A stretch of DNA of 64,000 bases. Origin: Cyclobacteriaceae bacterium (GTDB lineage: Bacteria > Bacteroidota > Bacteroidia > Cytophagales > Cyclobacteriaceae). The stretch spans positions 28,407 to 92,406 of the forward strand of contig JAGQYI010000020.1 of assembly GCA_020436165.1 (NCBI GenBank). The letters are read 5' to 3'. The notes under the pieces were generated by a model, which was given only the letters and a program-made list of their open reading frames with translations, did not search any database and was not told the origin of the DNA. Below are positions 28,218 to 36,755 of the stretch, piece after piece. Both the position numbers and the translations under genes were made by a program. How positions within the stretch are numbered: the stretch's first letter is position 1; each line of letters starts with the position of its first letter.

Positions 28218-28799
28218 ATGAAACAGATAATTGTTCTTGTTGGTTTTATTTTTTTAATGTCGTGTAACACATCTATGGATAAGTCTCCTGCATCTGCCGA
28301 AAGTGGTTTGCCAGAGGGTGCCATTGAGCAACCGTTTGAAGACAATCCTGGTATGTCAGTAGTTACAACCAACGATTCGCAAGGTAACCTGTCTGCCTAT
28401 GGCATTTATGTAAATGGTGTACGCGAAGGCTCCTGGGTTGAATACCATCCCAACGGGCATGTAAAAGCAATTTACGGGTACGTAAAAGGCCAAAAAGAAG
28501 GGCAGGCTGTTGAGCTTGACGACAGAGGCCAGTTGCTGGAGCGTTTTACCTACCACAACGATGTGCTTAACGGGCCCTATACCAAGTACAACCGTTCTCA
28601 AATAAAAGAAGAACGCAACTATAAAGATGGTAAGTTGGACGGCCAGACCAAAATCTATTACGACAACAGGAAAATAATGGAAGAGAGCATGTATAAAAAT
28701 GGCATTCGGGATGGCATTGGCCGCTGGTACGATCAGGAAGGTAATTTAATGTTTGAGTACACTTATAAGGATGGCGAGTTGATCAAAGACAAAGAGTAA
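28218..28799 (+). CDS. YwqK/MORN-variant repeat lipoprotein
   Basis: The 193-residue lipoprotein (lipobox LMSC, Cys16) has about five copies of the YwqK/MORN-variant repeat, for example GIYVNGVREGSWVEYHPNG, then GYVKGQKEG and YKDGKLDGQTKIYYDN. Each copy forms a beta hairpin. These proteins are often annotated as YwqK-family antitoxins, but no toxin gene is adjacent, so that label is probably misleading. A much longer repeat protein of the same type lies at 44.2 kb. Confidence 0.82.
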   Translation: MKQIIVLVGFIFLMSCNTSMDKSPASAESGLPEGAIEQPFEDNPGMSVVTTNDSQGNLSAYGIYVNGVREGSWVEYHPNGHVKAIYGYVKGQKEGQAVELDDRGQLLERFTYHNDVLNGPYTKYNRSQIKEERNYKDGKLDGQTKIYYDNRKIMEESMYKNGIRDGIGRWYDQEGNLMFEYTYKDGELIKDKE

Positions 28800-28805
28800 A
28801 TCTTG

Positions 28806-29294
28806 ATGGACGTAAAGGATAATTGGGTGGATATCCGAAAGCACTTTAACAAGGCTTTTCGATCCAATTTTTATGTTTCCATTGCCTCTGTTGACGAAGA
28901 TAATAAACCAACGGTAACTCCTATCGGTTCGCTTTTTTTAAACCGGGACCAAACGGGTTATTATTTTGAAAAATATCCCCAAAGTCTTCCTAGGCATGCT
29001 GAGGCCAATCCTAATATTTGTGCCCTGGCAGTTAATAGTAGTGTGTTCTTTTGGCTCAAATCTCTTTTCAGGGGTAAGTTCAAATCCAGTCCGGCAATCA
29101 AGCTTTACGGAGTGCTGGAAAATCGCAGACCGGCTACACCGGAAGAAATAATTCGCTTACAAAAAAGAATGCGGGCAACCCGGGGAATGAAAGGCAACAC
29201 CTATTTATGGGGTGATATGCAATGTGTCAGAGATATTAGATTTGACAGGGCTGAAAGTGTCAAATTAGGAGAAATGACTTCTGGGTTGAGCTAA
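28806..29294 (+). CDS. Pyridoxamine 5'-phosphate oxidase-like flavin-binding protein
   Basis: The 162-residue protein fits the split-barrel FMN-binding family: FYVSIASVDEDNKPTVTPIGSLFL in the first strand pair, and a core containing PNICALAVN. The start is taken at ATG 28806; a TTG three bases upstream is also in frame. Members act as FMN-dependent reductases or heme-binding proteins, and the substrate here is not evident. It follows the YwqK-repeat gene by six bases, so the two may share a transcript. Confidence 0.75.
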   Translation: MDVKDNWVDIRKHFNKAFRSNFYVSIASVDEDNKPTVTPIGSLFLNRDQTGYYFEKYPQSLPRHAEANPNICALAVNSSVFFWLKSLFRGKFKSSPAIKLYGVLENRRPATPEEIIRLQKRMRATRGMKGNTYLWGDMQCVRDIRFDRAESVKLGEMTSGLS

Positions 29295-29297
29295 GAA

Positions 29298-29364
29298 GAA
29301 GCTTCCGGATAAGAAACTACTCCTTAGCCGTAAGGTCTTATAAAAACATTCCCCCGGAAGCTTC
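29298..29364. repeat. 11-bp inverted repeat spanning the end of the SDR gene
   Basis: GAAGCTTCCGG (29298-29308) and CCGGAAGCTTC (29354-29364) are perfect inverted copies 45 bases apart. The right arm lies in the last codons of the minus-strand SDR gene, and the left arm follows the stop of the plus-strand gene by three bases. A small hairpin (CCTTA-GCCG-TAAGG) lies between the arms. A two-sided terminator or mRNA-end structure is possible. Confidence 0.55.
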
Positions 29365-30093
29365 AATTCTTTGCCCGTTGATCCAATAGGCTTCGTCTGT
29401 GCAAAGGAAAGCGACAATACTTCCGATGTCATCGGCCTTGCCCACTCTGCCCAAAGCAGTCTGGCTTGCCAAAAAGCCTTTCATTTGTGGATTGTTGCGG
29501 ATGGCTGCGTTGTTAAAATCGGTTTCAATGGCACCGGGTGCTACCACATTTGCCCGAATACCACGCTGGCCATATTCCTTGGCCACGTATTTTGCGAGCG
29601 TTTCAATGGCCGATTTTAGCGAGGAATAAACCGAATAGCCGGGTACACAGAAACGGGTAGTACCTGATGAAATGAATAGTACCCCGCCATTGTCGTTCAT
29701 TCTTGAAAGGAATTTTTGTGTTAGAAAATAAACACCTTTGTAATGAATGCTCATTAATCTGTCAAAGTCTTCTTCCGTTACCTGCTCAATGGGCAGGGTA
29801 GCCCCAACACCTGCGTTGTTTATGAGAAAATCGATTTTATCGGTATTCCATTTTTTATGAAGCATTTGGGAAACCTGTTCCATAAAAGCATCAAATGTTT
29901 TTACATTCCCTGCATCCAGCGAAAGCGCAGCAGCTTTTTGACCGTTTTGTTCAATAAGCGCTACTACTTTTTCTGCCTCTTCTTTATTGGTTAAATAGGT
30001 AAGAATTACATCAATTCCTTTTTTCGAAAGTTCAATAGCCATGTCTTTTCCAAGCCCCCGGCTACCTCCTGTTACTAGAGCAATTTTTGCCAT
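29338..30093 (-). CDS. Short-chain dehydrogenase/reductase (SDR)
   Basis: The 251-residue enzyme has the classical SDR features: TGGSRGLG at residues 7-14, NNAG in the FLINNAGVG segment, the catalytic Ser of SSGTTRF, and YSSLK (Tyr and Lys). The C-terminus includes AWINGQRIEASGGMF with normal spacing (short parts only shown). It probably uses NADP. It is downstream of an AraC-type regulator on the same strand, separated by about 115 bases that contain a promoter-like element, so the regulator may control it. Confidence 0.88.
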   Translation of the reverse strand: MAKIALVTGGSRGLGKDMAIELSKKGIDVILTYLTNKEEAEKVVALIEQNGQKAAALSLDAGNVKTFDAFMEQVSQMLHKKWNTDKIDFLINNAGVGATLPIEQVTEEDFDRLMSIHYKGVYFLTQKFLSRMNDNGGVLFISSGTTRFCVPGYSVYSSLKSAIETLAKYVAKEYGQRGIRANVVAPGAIETDFNNAAIRNNPQMKGFLASQTALGRVGKADDIGSIVAFLCTDEAYWINGQRIEASGGMFL

Positions 30094-30127
30094 GATTTCA
30101 AGATTTTAGTTGTTATCTGTTTCGAAT

Positions 30128-30135
30128 CAAAGGTA
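30128..30135 (-). promoter_or_regulatory. Putative -7 promoter element of the SDR gene
   Basis: On the minus strand this reads TACCTTTG, matching TAnnTTTG, 34 bases before the SDR start. Confidence 0.5.
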
Positions 30136-30207
30136 GTATGGCTCCCTTAACCCGGCATAACCTCTTTCCCATAATAGATGACCATTTTCAAAGAAATAGC
30201 CAGGCTC

Positions 30208-31107
30208 CTACGATTTTCGGTATTCTAAGGGTGAAAGCTGGGTAAGTTTTTTGAAAAAGCGGCTAAAGTGGGTTGCCTCGCTGTATCCTAAACGGTATCC
30301 TATTTCTTTTGAAGACAGGTTGGTGTTTTTCAAAAGCGCTTTTGCAGCCGAAAGTAAGCGTTCTGAAATCCAGTCGTTTACTGTTTTGCCGGTTTTACTT
30401 TTGATAACGTTGTTCAGGTAGTTCGGGTGCAGGTGCAGTGCATCGGCATAGTCCTGCACTCGGTAATTGTACATGCTTCCTGGGTTGGTTAGTCCTTTAA
30501 ATTGCTCTTCGAGCAAATGCTTAAAAGATTTTACTATTTGTGAGTTTCGATCGCCTTCTTCCAAGGGGTTATACGATTGCCAGAACTGCTCTTTGATTTT
30601 TAAAAGAAGCACAACAAAAAGATTTCCAAGTATACGGTTTTTGTAATTAGATGATTTTTGAAACTCCGTGTATATCTGCAAATAAATAGCTTCAAACTCT
30701 TTGAATGCTTCAGAGCTAATGAATATGGGCGGAACCGTTTCGGCTAAAAGAAAAGGAAATTCATCGAATATATCCGGGTGCACATTTTCGCGCAGAAAGG
30801 TTTCCGTAAGCGTTATAATGTACGAATCTCTCGCTTCCTCAATTTCAAATGCTTTGATATGTCCGGGGTTGGTGAAATAGATTGTGCCGGAATCATAGGA
30901 AAATGTTTGAGCATCCGTGGTATAATTTCCTTTTCCATCTTTTACAAAAACGAATGAAAAATATTCAGCCCTGAAAACAGGCGATTTGAATGGGAAATTC
31001 AAATGAATACCAGGAAGAAAGTGGATGGTAAAATCCAACTCCTGCTCAATAGGAAGGTTCAGCGACCTGTACAGATCTGAAATAGAATGGTGAACGGTTA
31101 TTGACAC
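30208..31107 (-). CDS. AraC-family transcriptional regulator
   Basis: The 299-residue protein has an N-terminal cupin-like sensing domain (residues 1-170) and a C-terminal pair of helix-turn-helix motifs (about 200-299). These include DYADALHLHPNYLNNVIKSKTGK and SKEIGYRLGYSEATHFSRFFKKL, ending LSPLEYRKS as usual for the family. The target and the ligand are unknown; the SDR gene downstream is the most likely target by position. Confidence 0.9.
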   Translation of the reverse strand: MSITVHHSISDLYRSLNLPIEQELDFTIHFLPGIHLNFPFKSPVFRAEYFSFVFVKDGKGNYTTDAQTFSYDSGTIYFTNPGHIKAFEIEEARDSYIITLTETFLRENVHPDIFDEFPFLLAETVPPIFISSEAFKEFEAIYLQIYTEFQKSSNYKNRILGNLFVVLLLKIKEQFWQSYNPLEEGDRNSQIVKSFKHLLEEQFKGLTNPGSMYNYRVQDYADALHLHPNYLNNVIKSKTGKTVNDWISERLLSAAKALLKNTNLSSKEIGYRLGYSEATHFSRFFKKLTQLSPLEYRKS

Positions 31108-31145
31108 AAATGCGTTACAGTTTGAGCTCTAAATTAACAAAGTGG

Positions 31146-31757
31146 TCAATTTAAATCCGCATGATTTCTGCTTTCGCCATAATAATAATTGTTTAAAATA
31201 GATTCCATTTCTTTTTCACCTTTAGAAACAGCGGAAATCTCTTCCCAAATCTGATCATCTACTAATGGCCGTAGCGGCTGTGCTAATTGTGGTATTTTGC
31301 CAAACACCTTTAGCAGCTTTTTGTCCCAAACCTTATAGTATTTAAGCAGGTCGTTTGGGTAAACCACTTTTCTTCGCGTTTTCTCATCAATGCCTCTGAA
31401 TGGTTGGGCAATGTTCAGGTAGCCATAGTCATCAGTAAGCTGTTCGCCAATATGTATATCCCTGATAGCAATTTCAAAATCGTAGGCTGTGGTAAGGCAA
31501 TTGGAATTAAAACTGTGGTTTACGTACCGGCCGTTGTCCCAGCAAAGGATAAAATGGCCGTTATTATCTCTAAATGTGTAAGTATCCAGGATGTCCTGGT
31601 AAATGGGTTTCATTGACTGAAACTCGTCTGCGCTGAACTGCCTATCCAGCTTGTCTAACACCCAGGTTATGGTACCTGCAGGTATAAACTCCGTGGCAAC
31701 AACTCCGTATCCCACTTCGTTGCTGATGAACCTAAGTTCGGTTTTGGGGTGTATCAT
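31146..31757 (-). CDS. SET-domain protein (putative lysine methyltransferase)
   Basis: The 203-residue protein has a compact SET domain: an N-terminal block ending GYGVVATEFIPAGTITW, the S-adenosylmethionine-binding NHSFNSNC in place of the usual NHSCxPN, and GEQLTDDYGYLN, which supplies the catalytic Tyr. There is no post-SET cysteine cluster. Such enzymes transfer methyl groups to lysine in eukaryotic chromatin. In bacteria they are less common and the targets are mostly unknown. It lies between TerC and the AraC regulator on the same strand but with gaps, so no firm operon. Confidence 0.8.
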   Translation of the reverse strand: MIHPKTELRFISNEVGYGVVATEFIPAGTITWVLDKLDRQFSADEFQSMKPIYQDILDTYTFRDNNGHFILCWDNGRYVNHSFNSNCLTTAYDFEIAIRDIHIGEQLTDDYGYLNIAQPFRGIDEKTRRKVVYPNDLLKYYKVWDKKLLKVFGKIPQLAQPLRPLVDDQIWEEISAVSKGEKEMESILNNYYYGESRNHADLN

Positions 31758-31837
31758 CTTACGCCTAATAAACGCAAAGTATAGTATCGCGAAAGACGAT
31801 AAAAGATTCGAAAAAGTTGTGTTCGGAAGATTATTTT

Positions 31838-32800
31838 TTATACTGGCTTTTTAAGCCTTGCCTTATCTTTCTTTCCAAAAATAACAGAAGCCAAAATACC
31901 AATGGTTAACGAAACAAGAATGAAAACCAAAGACACATAACTTGGGAGTTTATAATGGTTCACCAGCATCATTTTAACCCCAACAAAAACAAGGATAAAA
32001 ACAAGGCTAAACTTCATGTAGCGAAACTTATCCATCATGTTGGCCAAAAAGAAGTAAAGACTACGAAGTCCCAGTATGGCAAAAATATTGGATGAAAATA
32101 CGATAAAAGGATTGAGCGTAACCGCGAAAATTGCAGGGATGGAATCCACCGCAAAAAGCACATCGGTAAACTCGATAACCACAAGTGTGGCAAAGGAGGC
32201 TGTTAGAAACCTTTTGCCGTTTTCCTTAATCATAAAACTATGTCCGCGATGGTCCCAGTTGATTGGGTAGATTCGCGACATAAATTTTAACAGAGGGTTT
32301 TCCTGGTAATCCACATCATCGTTTCTGGCAACCATCATTCGTATGGCAGAAAAAATCAAAATGCCTCCGAATATGTAGGTCGACCACTCAAAGTGCTCTA
32401 TGAAAGAAGTGCCCGCCAGGATCATAATTCCTCTGAATATGATAGCTCCCAGAATTCCCCAAAACAGGATTCGGTGCTGGTATTTGGCTTCTATCTGGAA
32501 ATAGGAAAATATAATGGCTATTACAAAAATGTTGTCAAGGCTAAGCGATTTTTCAATCAGATAGCCTGAATAATACTTTAGCATAGCATCGGTTGGGGCT
32601 AAACCTGCATGGTTAACTCCATACAGATTTTTATCGAACATGTAATAAACAGCAATGCCAAAAAGCATGGAAATAAAGATCCAAACCAATGTCCAAAGCA
32701 ATGACTCTTTCATAGTTACTGCTTTATCCTTTTTATGGAACACGCCTAAATCAAGAAAGAGCAGGAAAAGAATGAGTACAAGAAATAATAGCCAAATCAT
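31838..32800 (-). CDS. TerC-family integral membrane protein
   Basis: The 320-residue protein has about nine membrane helices with the conserved TerC blocks: LDLGVFHKK near residue 22, EKSLSLDNIFV near residue 88, and FTDVLFAVDSIPAIFAV near residue 212. The acidic residues in the helices fit metal transport. TerC/Alx proteins have been linked to manganese export and tellurite resistance. The gene has no ter operon around it, so the manganese role is the more likely one. Confidence 0.9.
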   Translation of the reverse strand: MIWLLFLVLILFLLFLDLGVFHKKDKAVTMKESLLWTLVWIFISMLFGIAVYYMFDKNLYGVNHAGLAPTDAMLKYYSGYLIEKSLSLDNIFVIAIIFSYFQIEAKYQHRILFWGILGAIIFRGIMILAGTSFIEHFEWSTYIFGGILIFSAIRMMVARNDDVDYQENPLLKFMSRIYPINWDHRGHSFMIKENGKRFLTASFATLVVIEFTDVLFAVDSIPAIFAVTLNPFIVFSSNIFAILGLRSLYFFLANMMDKFRYMKFSLVFILVFVGVKMMLVNHYKLPSYVSLVFILVSLTIGILASVIFGKKDKARLKKPV

Positions 32801-33046
32801 ACGAAAAGATTATGCTGCGAAAATAAAGGTGTTTTTGAAAAGAGTTGGCAACAATAATTTAGAAATGCCCAGATGGGACATTTTTAGTAAGGTCGGATGG
32901 CTCATAATAGATGGTTTTTTCAAAAATAGAAAATTGTCTCAAGTATTCTATAAATTATTGATTTTTAGTGTGTTTATGACAATGGTCATTACTCAGGTAT
33001 GCATAACCAGTTAACTTGGTTTGTCTTTAATTTAAAAGGAAAGCAA

Positions 33047-33559
33047 ATGAAAAAGCTAAAATTTGCAATAATGGCTGCGCTGATTTTTGCCTGTTCAGCT
33101 CCGATTAACCAGGAAACAGTAAATTTTGAGGATGAGACTATCCTGATTGGCAAGGTAAATTGGGAAGGGCTAACTAAGCCACCTTTTAATGATTGGTTCA
33201 GGCCTAATTATATGCACTATGTTGTTGATTCCACCGTACTAAAGGCACTTAAAGGTAAACTGAATGATATTGAAATAGTTGTTTTTTTGGGAACCTGGTG
33301 CAGCGACAGCCAACAGGAGGTGCCTGAATTCTATAAAATTATGGATTACCTGCAATATGATGTAAACAAAATGGAGGTAGTGGCCTTAGAAAAACTGGAA
33401 GATAAACGAATGGTTAGCCCGCAACATGAAGAAGAAGGCTATGGGATTACCCATGTGCCCACCTTTATTTTTAAACGAAAAGGGAAAGAGATTGGAAGAA
33501 TAACCGAGTATCCTGAAAAAACACTGGAAAAAGATATGGTAGGGATTATTTCGAATTAG
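33047..33559 (+). CDS. Thioredoxin-family lipoprotein with a single active-site cysteine
   Basis: The 170-residue protein has a lipoprotein signal (MKKLKFAIMAALIFAC, lipidated Cys16) and a thioredoxin-like domain with FLGTWCSDSQQEVPEF, so the active site is WCxDSQ with only one cysteine. The cis-Pro is in THVPTFIF. An in-frame ATG 48 bases upstream adds a non-signal-like stretch and is not preferred. A single-Cys site suggests a thiol-binding, rather than oxidoreductase, function. It stops ten bases from the convergent DUF1648 gene. Confidence 0.78.
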   Translation: MKKLKFAIMAALIFACSAPINQETVNFEDETILIGKVNWEGLTKPPFNDWFRPNYMHYVVDSTVLKALKGKLNDIEIVVFLGTWCSDSQQEVPEFYKIMDYLQYDVNKMEVVALEKLEDKRMVSPQHEEEGYGITHVPTFIFKRKGKEIGRITEYPEKTLEKDMVGIISN

Positions 33560-33569
33560 TAGATAAAAA

Positions 33570-34061
33570 CTACTGTTCCTTAATGGCGAAATACAGGTAT
33601 GCACCAAGGATACATACCGTAAAGCCGAGAGAAATCCAAAGCAGGTTTAATGAGCCTCCTTTATTTCCAAAGGCAAGTTCAATCAGGTTGTAGGAAATAT
33701 ATGCAAACAATGCTGCGATTGATGCATTTAGGATTCGGATCATTCGAGAAGCCAATTGATATTGCCTGTAAGCATTTTCTTCGGTAATCTTAACCAGGTA
33801 GTTAAACGTGTGAGGCGATTTGTTCAGAGCAAAAAGTACTACGTAAACAATAGCTCCAATTGTCGGTAAAGTCCAGATAGCACTTTTATGACTCCAGCCA
33901 TTTACTTCACCACTGGCATTAAAGTGAATTGGAATTGTTTCAGGTAAATCACCATAATTCATGATAAGTAAAGCGATCATAATTATGAGGGCGATAGCTC
34001 CAATAATTTCTATTAGCAGGTCAATAAATTCAAGTTTTATATCAAGCTTTGGTCGATACAT
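33570..34061 (-). CDS. DUF1648 membrane protein
   Basis: The 163-residue protein has four hydrophobic helices. The DUF1648 motif, LPETIPIHFNASGEVNGW (residues 38-55 or so), follows the first helix. The family function is unknown to me; some members sit beside stress regulators. It is the last gene of the trpS operon, four bases after the DinB gene. Confidence 0.83.
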   Translation of the reverse strand: MYRPKLDIKLEFIDLLIEIIGAIALIIMIALLIMNYGDLPETIPIHFNASGEVNGWSHKSAIWTLPTIGAIVYVVLFALNKSPHTFNYLVKITEENAYRQYQLASRMIRILNASIAALFAYISYNLIELAFGNKGGSLNLLWISLGFTVCILGAYLYFAIKEQ

Positions 34062-34065
34062 CTGG

Positions 34066-34506
34066 CTAAGATAGTAACCTCCTGTGATAATTTATCTGCC
34101 CAAGGTGGTAGTTAAGGTGGGCAGCCAAGTGAATTAAGAAGAAGGTCGTAGTCATGGGTCGCTTGAAAACTTCTTCAGGATAGTTAGCCTCAAGCTGTTC
34201 AGGAGTTAATTTGTCAAGGGTTTCACTAACCACTTTTTTTGCAGCGGCAATCTCAAATAGGAGAAATTCAACAGGAATGTTCTTTTGACTAAACTCGGCA
34301 TTGCGGTCGCGTTTATAGTTGGTGCCTCCCAAAACATGTCCTACAAAGTGCTGCAAATTGCCGGCAATGTGCAGGCATAAATTGCCTGCTGTATTGCTAA
34401 TGCCTTCAGGAAGGAGCCAAAGATCTCCTTCCTTTTTATACAAGTTAACTTCTTTCTCCAGCTGGGTTAAATCCCGCTCAAATATTTCCTTTAATGCTTC
34501 TACCAT
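34066..34506 (-). CDS. DinB-family protein
   Basis: The 146-residue protein is a four-helix bundle of the DinB/DUF1572 type. Candidate metal ligands are His46 and His54 in NLCLHIAGNLQHFVGH and His in LIHLAAHLNYHLGQINYHRR at the C-terminus. DinB/YfiT superfamily members include thiol transferases that use bacillithiol. The gene overlaps the end of the phosphosugar mutase by seven bases and is in the same operon as a BstA-like protein. Confidence 0.82.
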   Translation of the reverse strand: MVEALKEIFERDLTQLEKEVNLYKKEGDLWLLPEGISNTAGNLCLHIAGNLQHFVGHVLGGTNYKRDRNAEFSQKNIPVEFLLFEIAAAKKVVSETLDKLTPEQLEANYPEEVFKRPMTTTFFLIHLAAHLNYHLGQINYHRRLLS

Positions 34507-36230
34507 TTATTTAGCCTAAGGTCATTTACAATTTCATCAACGTTACTCTTCAATTTTTCAATGGTGCTGTCTATTTCACCCTTATTGCTAATTTTTCGGG
34601 TAAGGCTAAAATAGAACTTGATTTTTGGTTCTGTACCGGAAGGCCGCGCAGAGACCTTGCTCCCGTTTTCTGTAAAAAACTGCAGCACATTGGACACAGG
34701 GTAATCAAGGGTTTTCTGCTCTCCTGTTGTAAGGTCTCTTTCCTTACCGGTTTGATAATCTTTAATGGTTACCACCTTAGAACCACCCAAATGAGAAGGA
34801 GGGTCCTCTCTCAGCTCTTTCATCTTATTAGAAATTTCTTCCGCTCCTTTTATTCCTTTTCGGGTTACAGATCGCATGTTGTCATACCAAACACCATAAG
34901 CAACATAAACGTCTTCAAGAATGTTCCATAGGGTTTTGCCTTGCGCTTTGGCATCTGCTGCCATCTCAGCTATTAACGCACAGGTAGCAACCGCATCTTT
35001 GTCGCGTGTCACTGCCGAAGGCATGTAGCCATAGCTTTCTTCTCCACCACCAATAAACTGATGTGGTCCTTCCAATTCCTTAATAATTTCTGCAATGTAT
35101 TTAAACCCTGTCAGGGTGTTGTAACAAGGCACTTTAAAGTCTGCACAAATGGTGTCGAACAAGTTAGTGGTTACAATGGTTTTAACCATGTATTGAGTGG
35201 AAGTATTCAGGCTGCCTAACTCTTTTCGCTTATTAAGGGTATAATGAGCCATCAAGCTTACCATTTGGTTACCCGTCATTAGCTCAAATGATCCGCTTTT
35301 TCCTTTGGCTGCAATCCCCACTCTGTCCGCATCGGGGTCTGTGGCCATCAGAATATCTGCGTTGGTGCTGTTCGCCATTTTCAGCGCAAGTGTAAGTGCT
35401 TCCGCTTCTTCGGGATTTGGATACACAACAGTGGGGAAATTGCCATTAGGTTCTTCCTGCTCTTTAACCACATTTACGTTGGTAAACCCGAGCATTTGCA
35501 ACGCCTTTGGCACAAGGGTTATTCCCGTTCCGTGGATAGAGGAATACACAATGTTTAAATCGTGTTCTTTCTTAATACCTGTCGGGTCAATTGCCAATTC
35601 AGTAATGGTTTTCAGGTATTTTTCGTCCATTTTGTCTCCCAGAGGAACAATAAGGTTATTATTGGCATTAAAATTTATTGCCGAAAGGGAGGTGATGGCT
35701 TGCACTTCATCTATAATGTTTTGATCATGTGGTGGTGTTACCTGTGCTCCGTCATCCCAATATGCTTTGTATCCATTGTACTCTTTAGGATTGTGTGAGG
35801 CAGTAAGTACTACTCCCGATTGACACCCTAGTTCCCTAATAGCAAATGAAAGTTCAGGTGTAGGCCTAAGTTGTTCAAATAAATACACTTTAATACCATT
35901 TGCAGAGAATACAGCTGCTGTGGTTTCTGCAAAAAATCGGCTATTGTTCCTGCTATCATGGGCAATGGCAACTTTTACCTGCTTGCCGGGAAAAGCCTTT
36001 AATAAATAATTGGATAAACCTTGAGTGGCCATTCCTACGGTATACTTATTCATTCGGTTGGAACCGACTCCCATAATACCACGAAGTCCGCCTGTGCCGA
36101 ATTCAAGGTCTTTGTAGAAAGCTTCGGTTAGTTCTTGTTCATCACCTTTAAGTAGTTTTTCTATGCCTGATTTAAAATCCAGATCTATGTCTTGTTCCAG
36201 CCATGATTCGGCTTTTTCTTTTGCTGTCAT
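34500..36230 (-). CDS. Phospho-sugar mutase (phosphoglucomutase/phosphomannomutase)
   Basis: The 576-residue alpha-D-phosphohexomutase interconverts sugar 1- and 6-phosphates. The phosphoserine is Ser145 in TASHNPKEYNGYK. The metal loop is DPDADRVG, the sugar loop GGGEESYG, and the phosphate-binding loop RPSGTEPKIKFY near the C-terminus. Length and order match the large Bacteroidota/Firmicutes PgcA form. The start shares ATGA with the end of the BstA-like gene. The substrate (glucose or mannose) cannot be told from sequence alone. Confidence 0.92.
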   Translation of the reverse strand: MTAKEKAESWLEQDIDLDFKSGIEKLLKGDEQELTEAFYKDLEFGTGGLRGIMGVGSNRMNKYTVGMATQGLSNYLLKAFPGKQVKVAIAHDSRNNSRFFAETTAAVFSANGIKVYLFEQLRPTPELSFAIRELGCQSGVVLTASHNPKEYNGYKAYWDDGAQVTPPHDQNIIDEVQAITSLSAINFNANNNLIVPLGDKMDEKYLKTITELAIDPTGIKKEHDLNIVYSSIHGTGITLVPKALQMLGFTNVNVVKEQEEPNGNFPTVVYPNPEEAEALTLALKMANSTNADILMATDPDADRVGIAAKGKSGSFELMTGNQMVSLMAHYTLNKRKELGSLNTSTQYMVKTIVTTNLFDTICADFKVPCYNTLTGFKYIAEIIKELEGPHQFIGGGEESYGYMPSAVTRDKDAVATCALIAEMAADAKAQGKTLWNILEDVYVAYGVWYDNMRSVTRKGIKGAEEISNKMKELREDPPSHLGGSKVVTIKDYQTGKERDLTTGEQKTLDYPVSNVLQFFTENGSKVSARPSGTEPKIKFYFSLTRKISNKGEIDSTIEKLKSNVDEIVNDLRLNKW

Positions 36231-36751
36231 AATGTTTGTTTTTTTGCTAATTCAATATGTGCAAGATGGTGTCTGCAATGCCATTCGTATTGGCAAAGCG
36301 ACTCTTTCAAATCGTATTCATCGTTATATTCCGGATGGATATAGGTTTGTTCAAAGTCTTTGGGCGTCATTGATTCCAGAAGTTTTGCCCAGCGATTGTG
36401 CACTCCTTCCAGTATCTCCAATGAAGGATCTATGGAACCTTCGTAATCAGGTTGTTTAGCCCAAAGGTCTTGTTCGTAAGGCTTAATGGTGGGACGTTTT
36501 TCGGTCAATGCTAATTTGAACCTCAAATATGCATTCATATGACTATCGGCTAAATGATGCACCAATTGACGTACGGTCCAGCCATCCTTTCTGTAAGGAA
36601 TATCCAGCTCCTGGTTTGATAGATCTTTAACAACCGCTTTCAGATGTGAGGGAAATCCTTTGATAACTTTTGTCCATTCATTCAAAGTCTCATTACTAAT
36701 TTCTTTGGGCCTGGGACATTTGCCAATTGGGTATCGTAAGGAATCTTCCAT
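36227..36751 (-). CDS. YfiT/BstA-type putative bacillithiol transferase
   Basis: The 174-residue protein begins MEDSLRYPIGKCPRPKEIS and shows DGWTVRQLVHHLADSHMNAY and WHCRHHLAHIE at the C-terminus. The three His (in HHLADSH and HHLAH) match the metal site of YfiT/BstA-like DinB-superfamily enzymes. The start is placed at ATG 36751 because the family opens with LRYPIGK; an in-frame ATG at 36772 would overlap the end of trpS. The role, transfer of thiols such as bacillithiol, follows the family and is not proved here. Confidence 0.85.
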   Translation of the reverse strand: MEDSLRYPIGKCPRPKEISNETLNEWTKVIKGFPSHLKAVVKDLSNQELDIPYRKDGWTVRQLVHHLADSHMNAYLRFKLALTEKRPTIKPYEQDLWAKQPDYEGSIDPSLEILEGVHNRWAKLLESMTPKDFEQTYIHPEYNDEYDLKESLCQYEWHCRHHLAHIELAKKQTL

Positions 36752-36755
36752 AGTC

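Noticed and set aside
28218..28799. Toxin-antitoxin module at the small YwqK-repeat gene
   Set aside because: The antitoxin name comes from database labels; there is no toxin gene next to it and the protein is a lipoprotein.
32655..33014. Reading frame of about 119 codons on the plus strand before the thioredoxin lipoprotein
   Set aside because: The first half is antisense to TerC and the rest is non-coding-like; no family or start signal.
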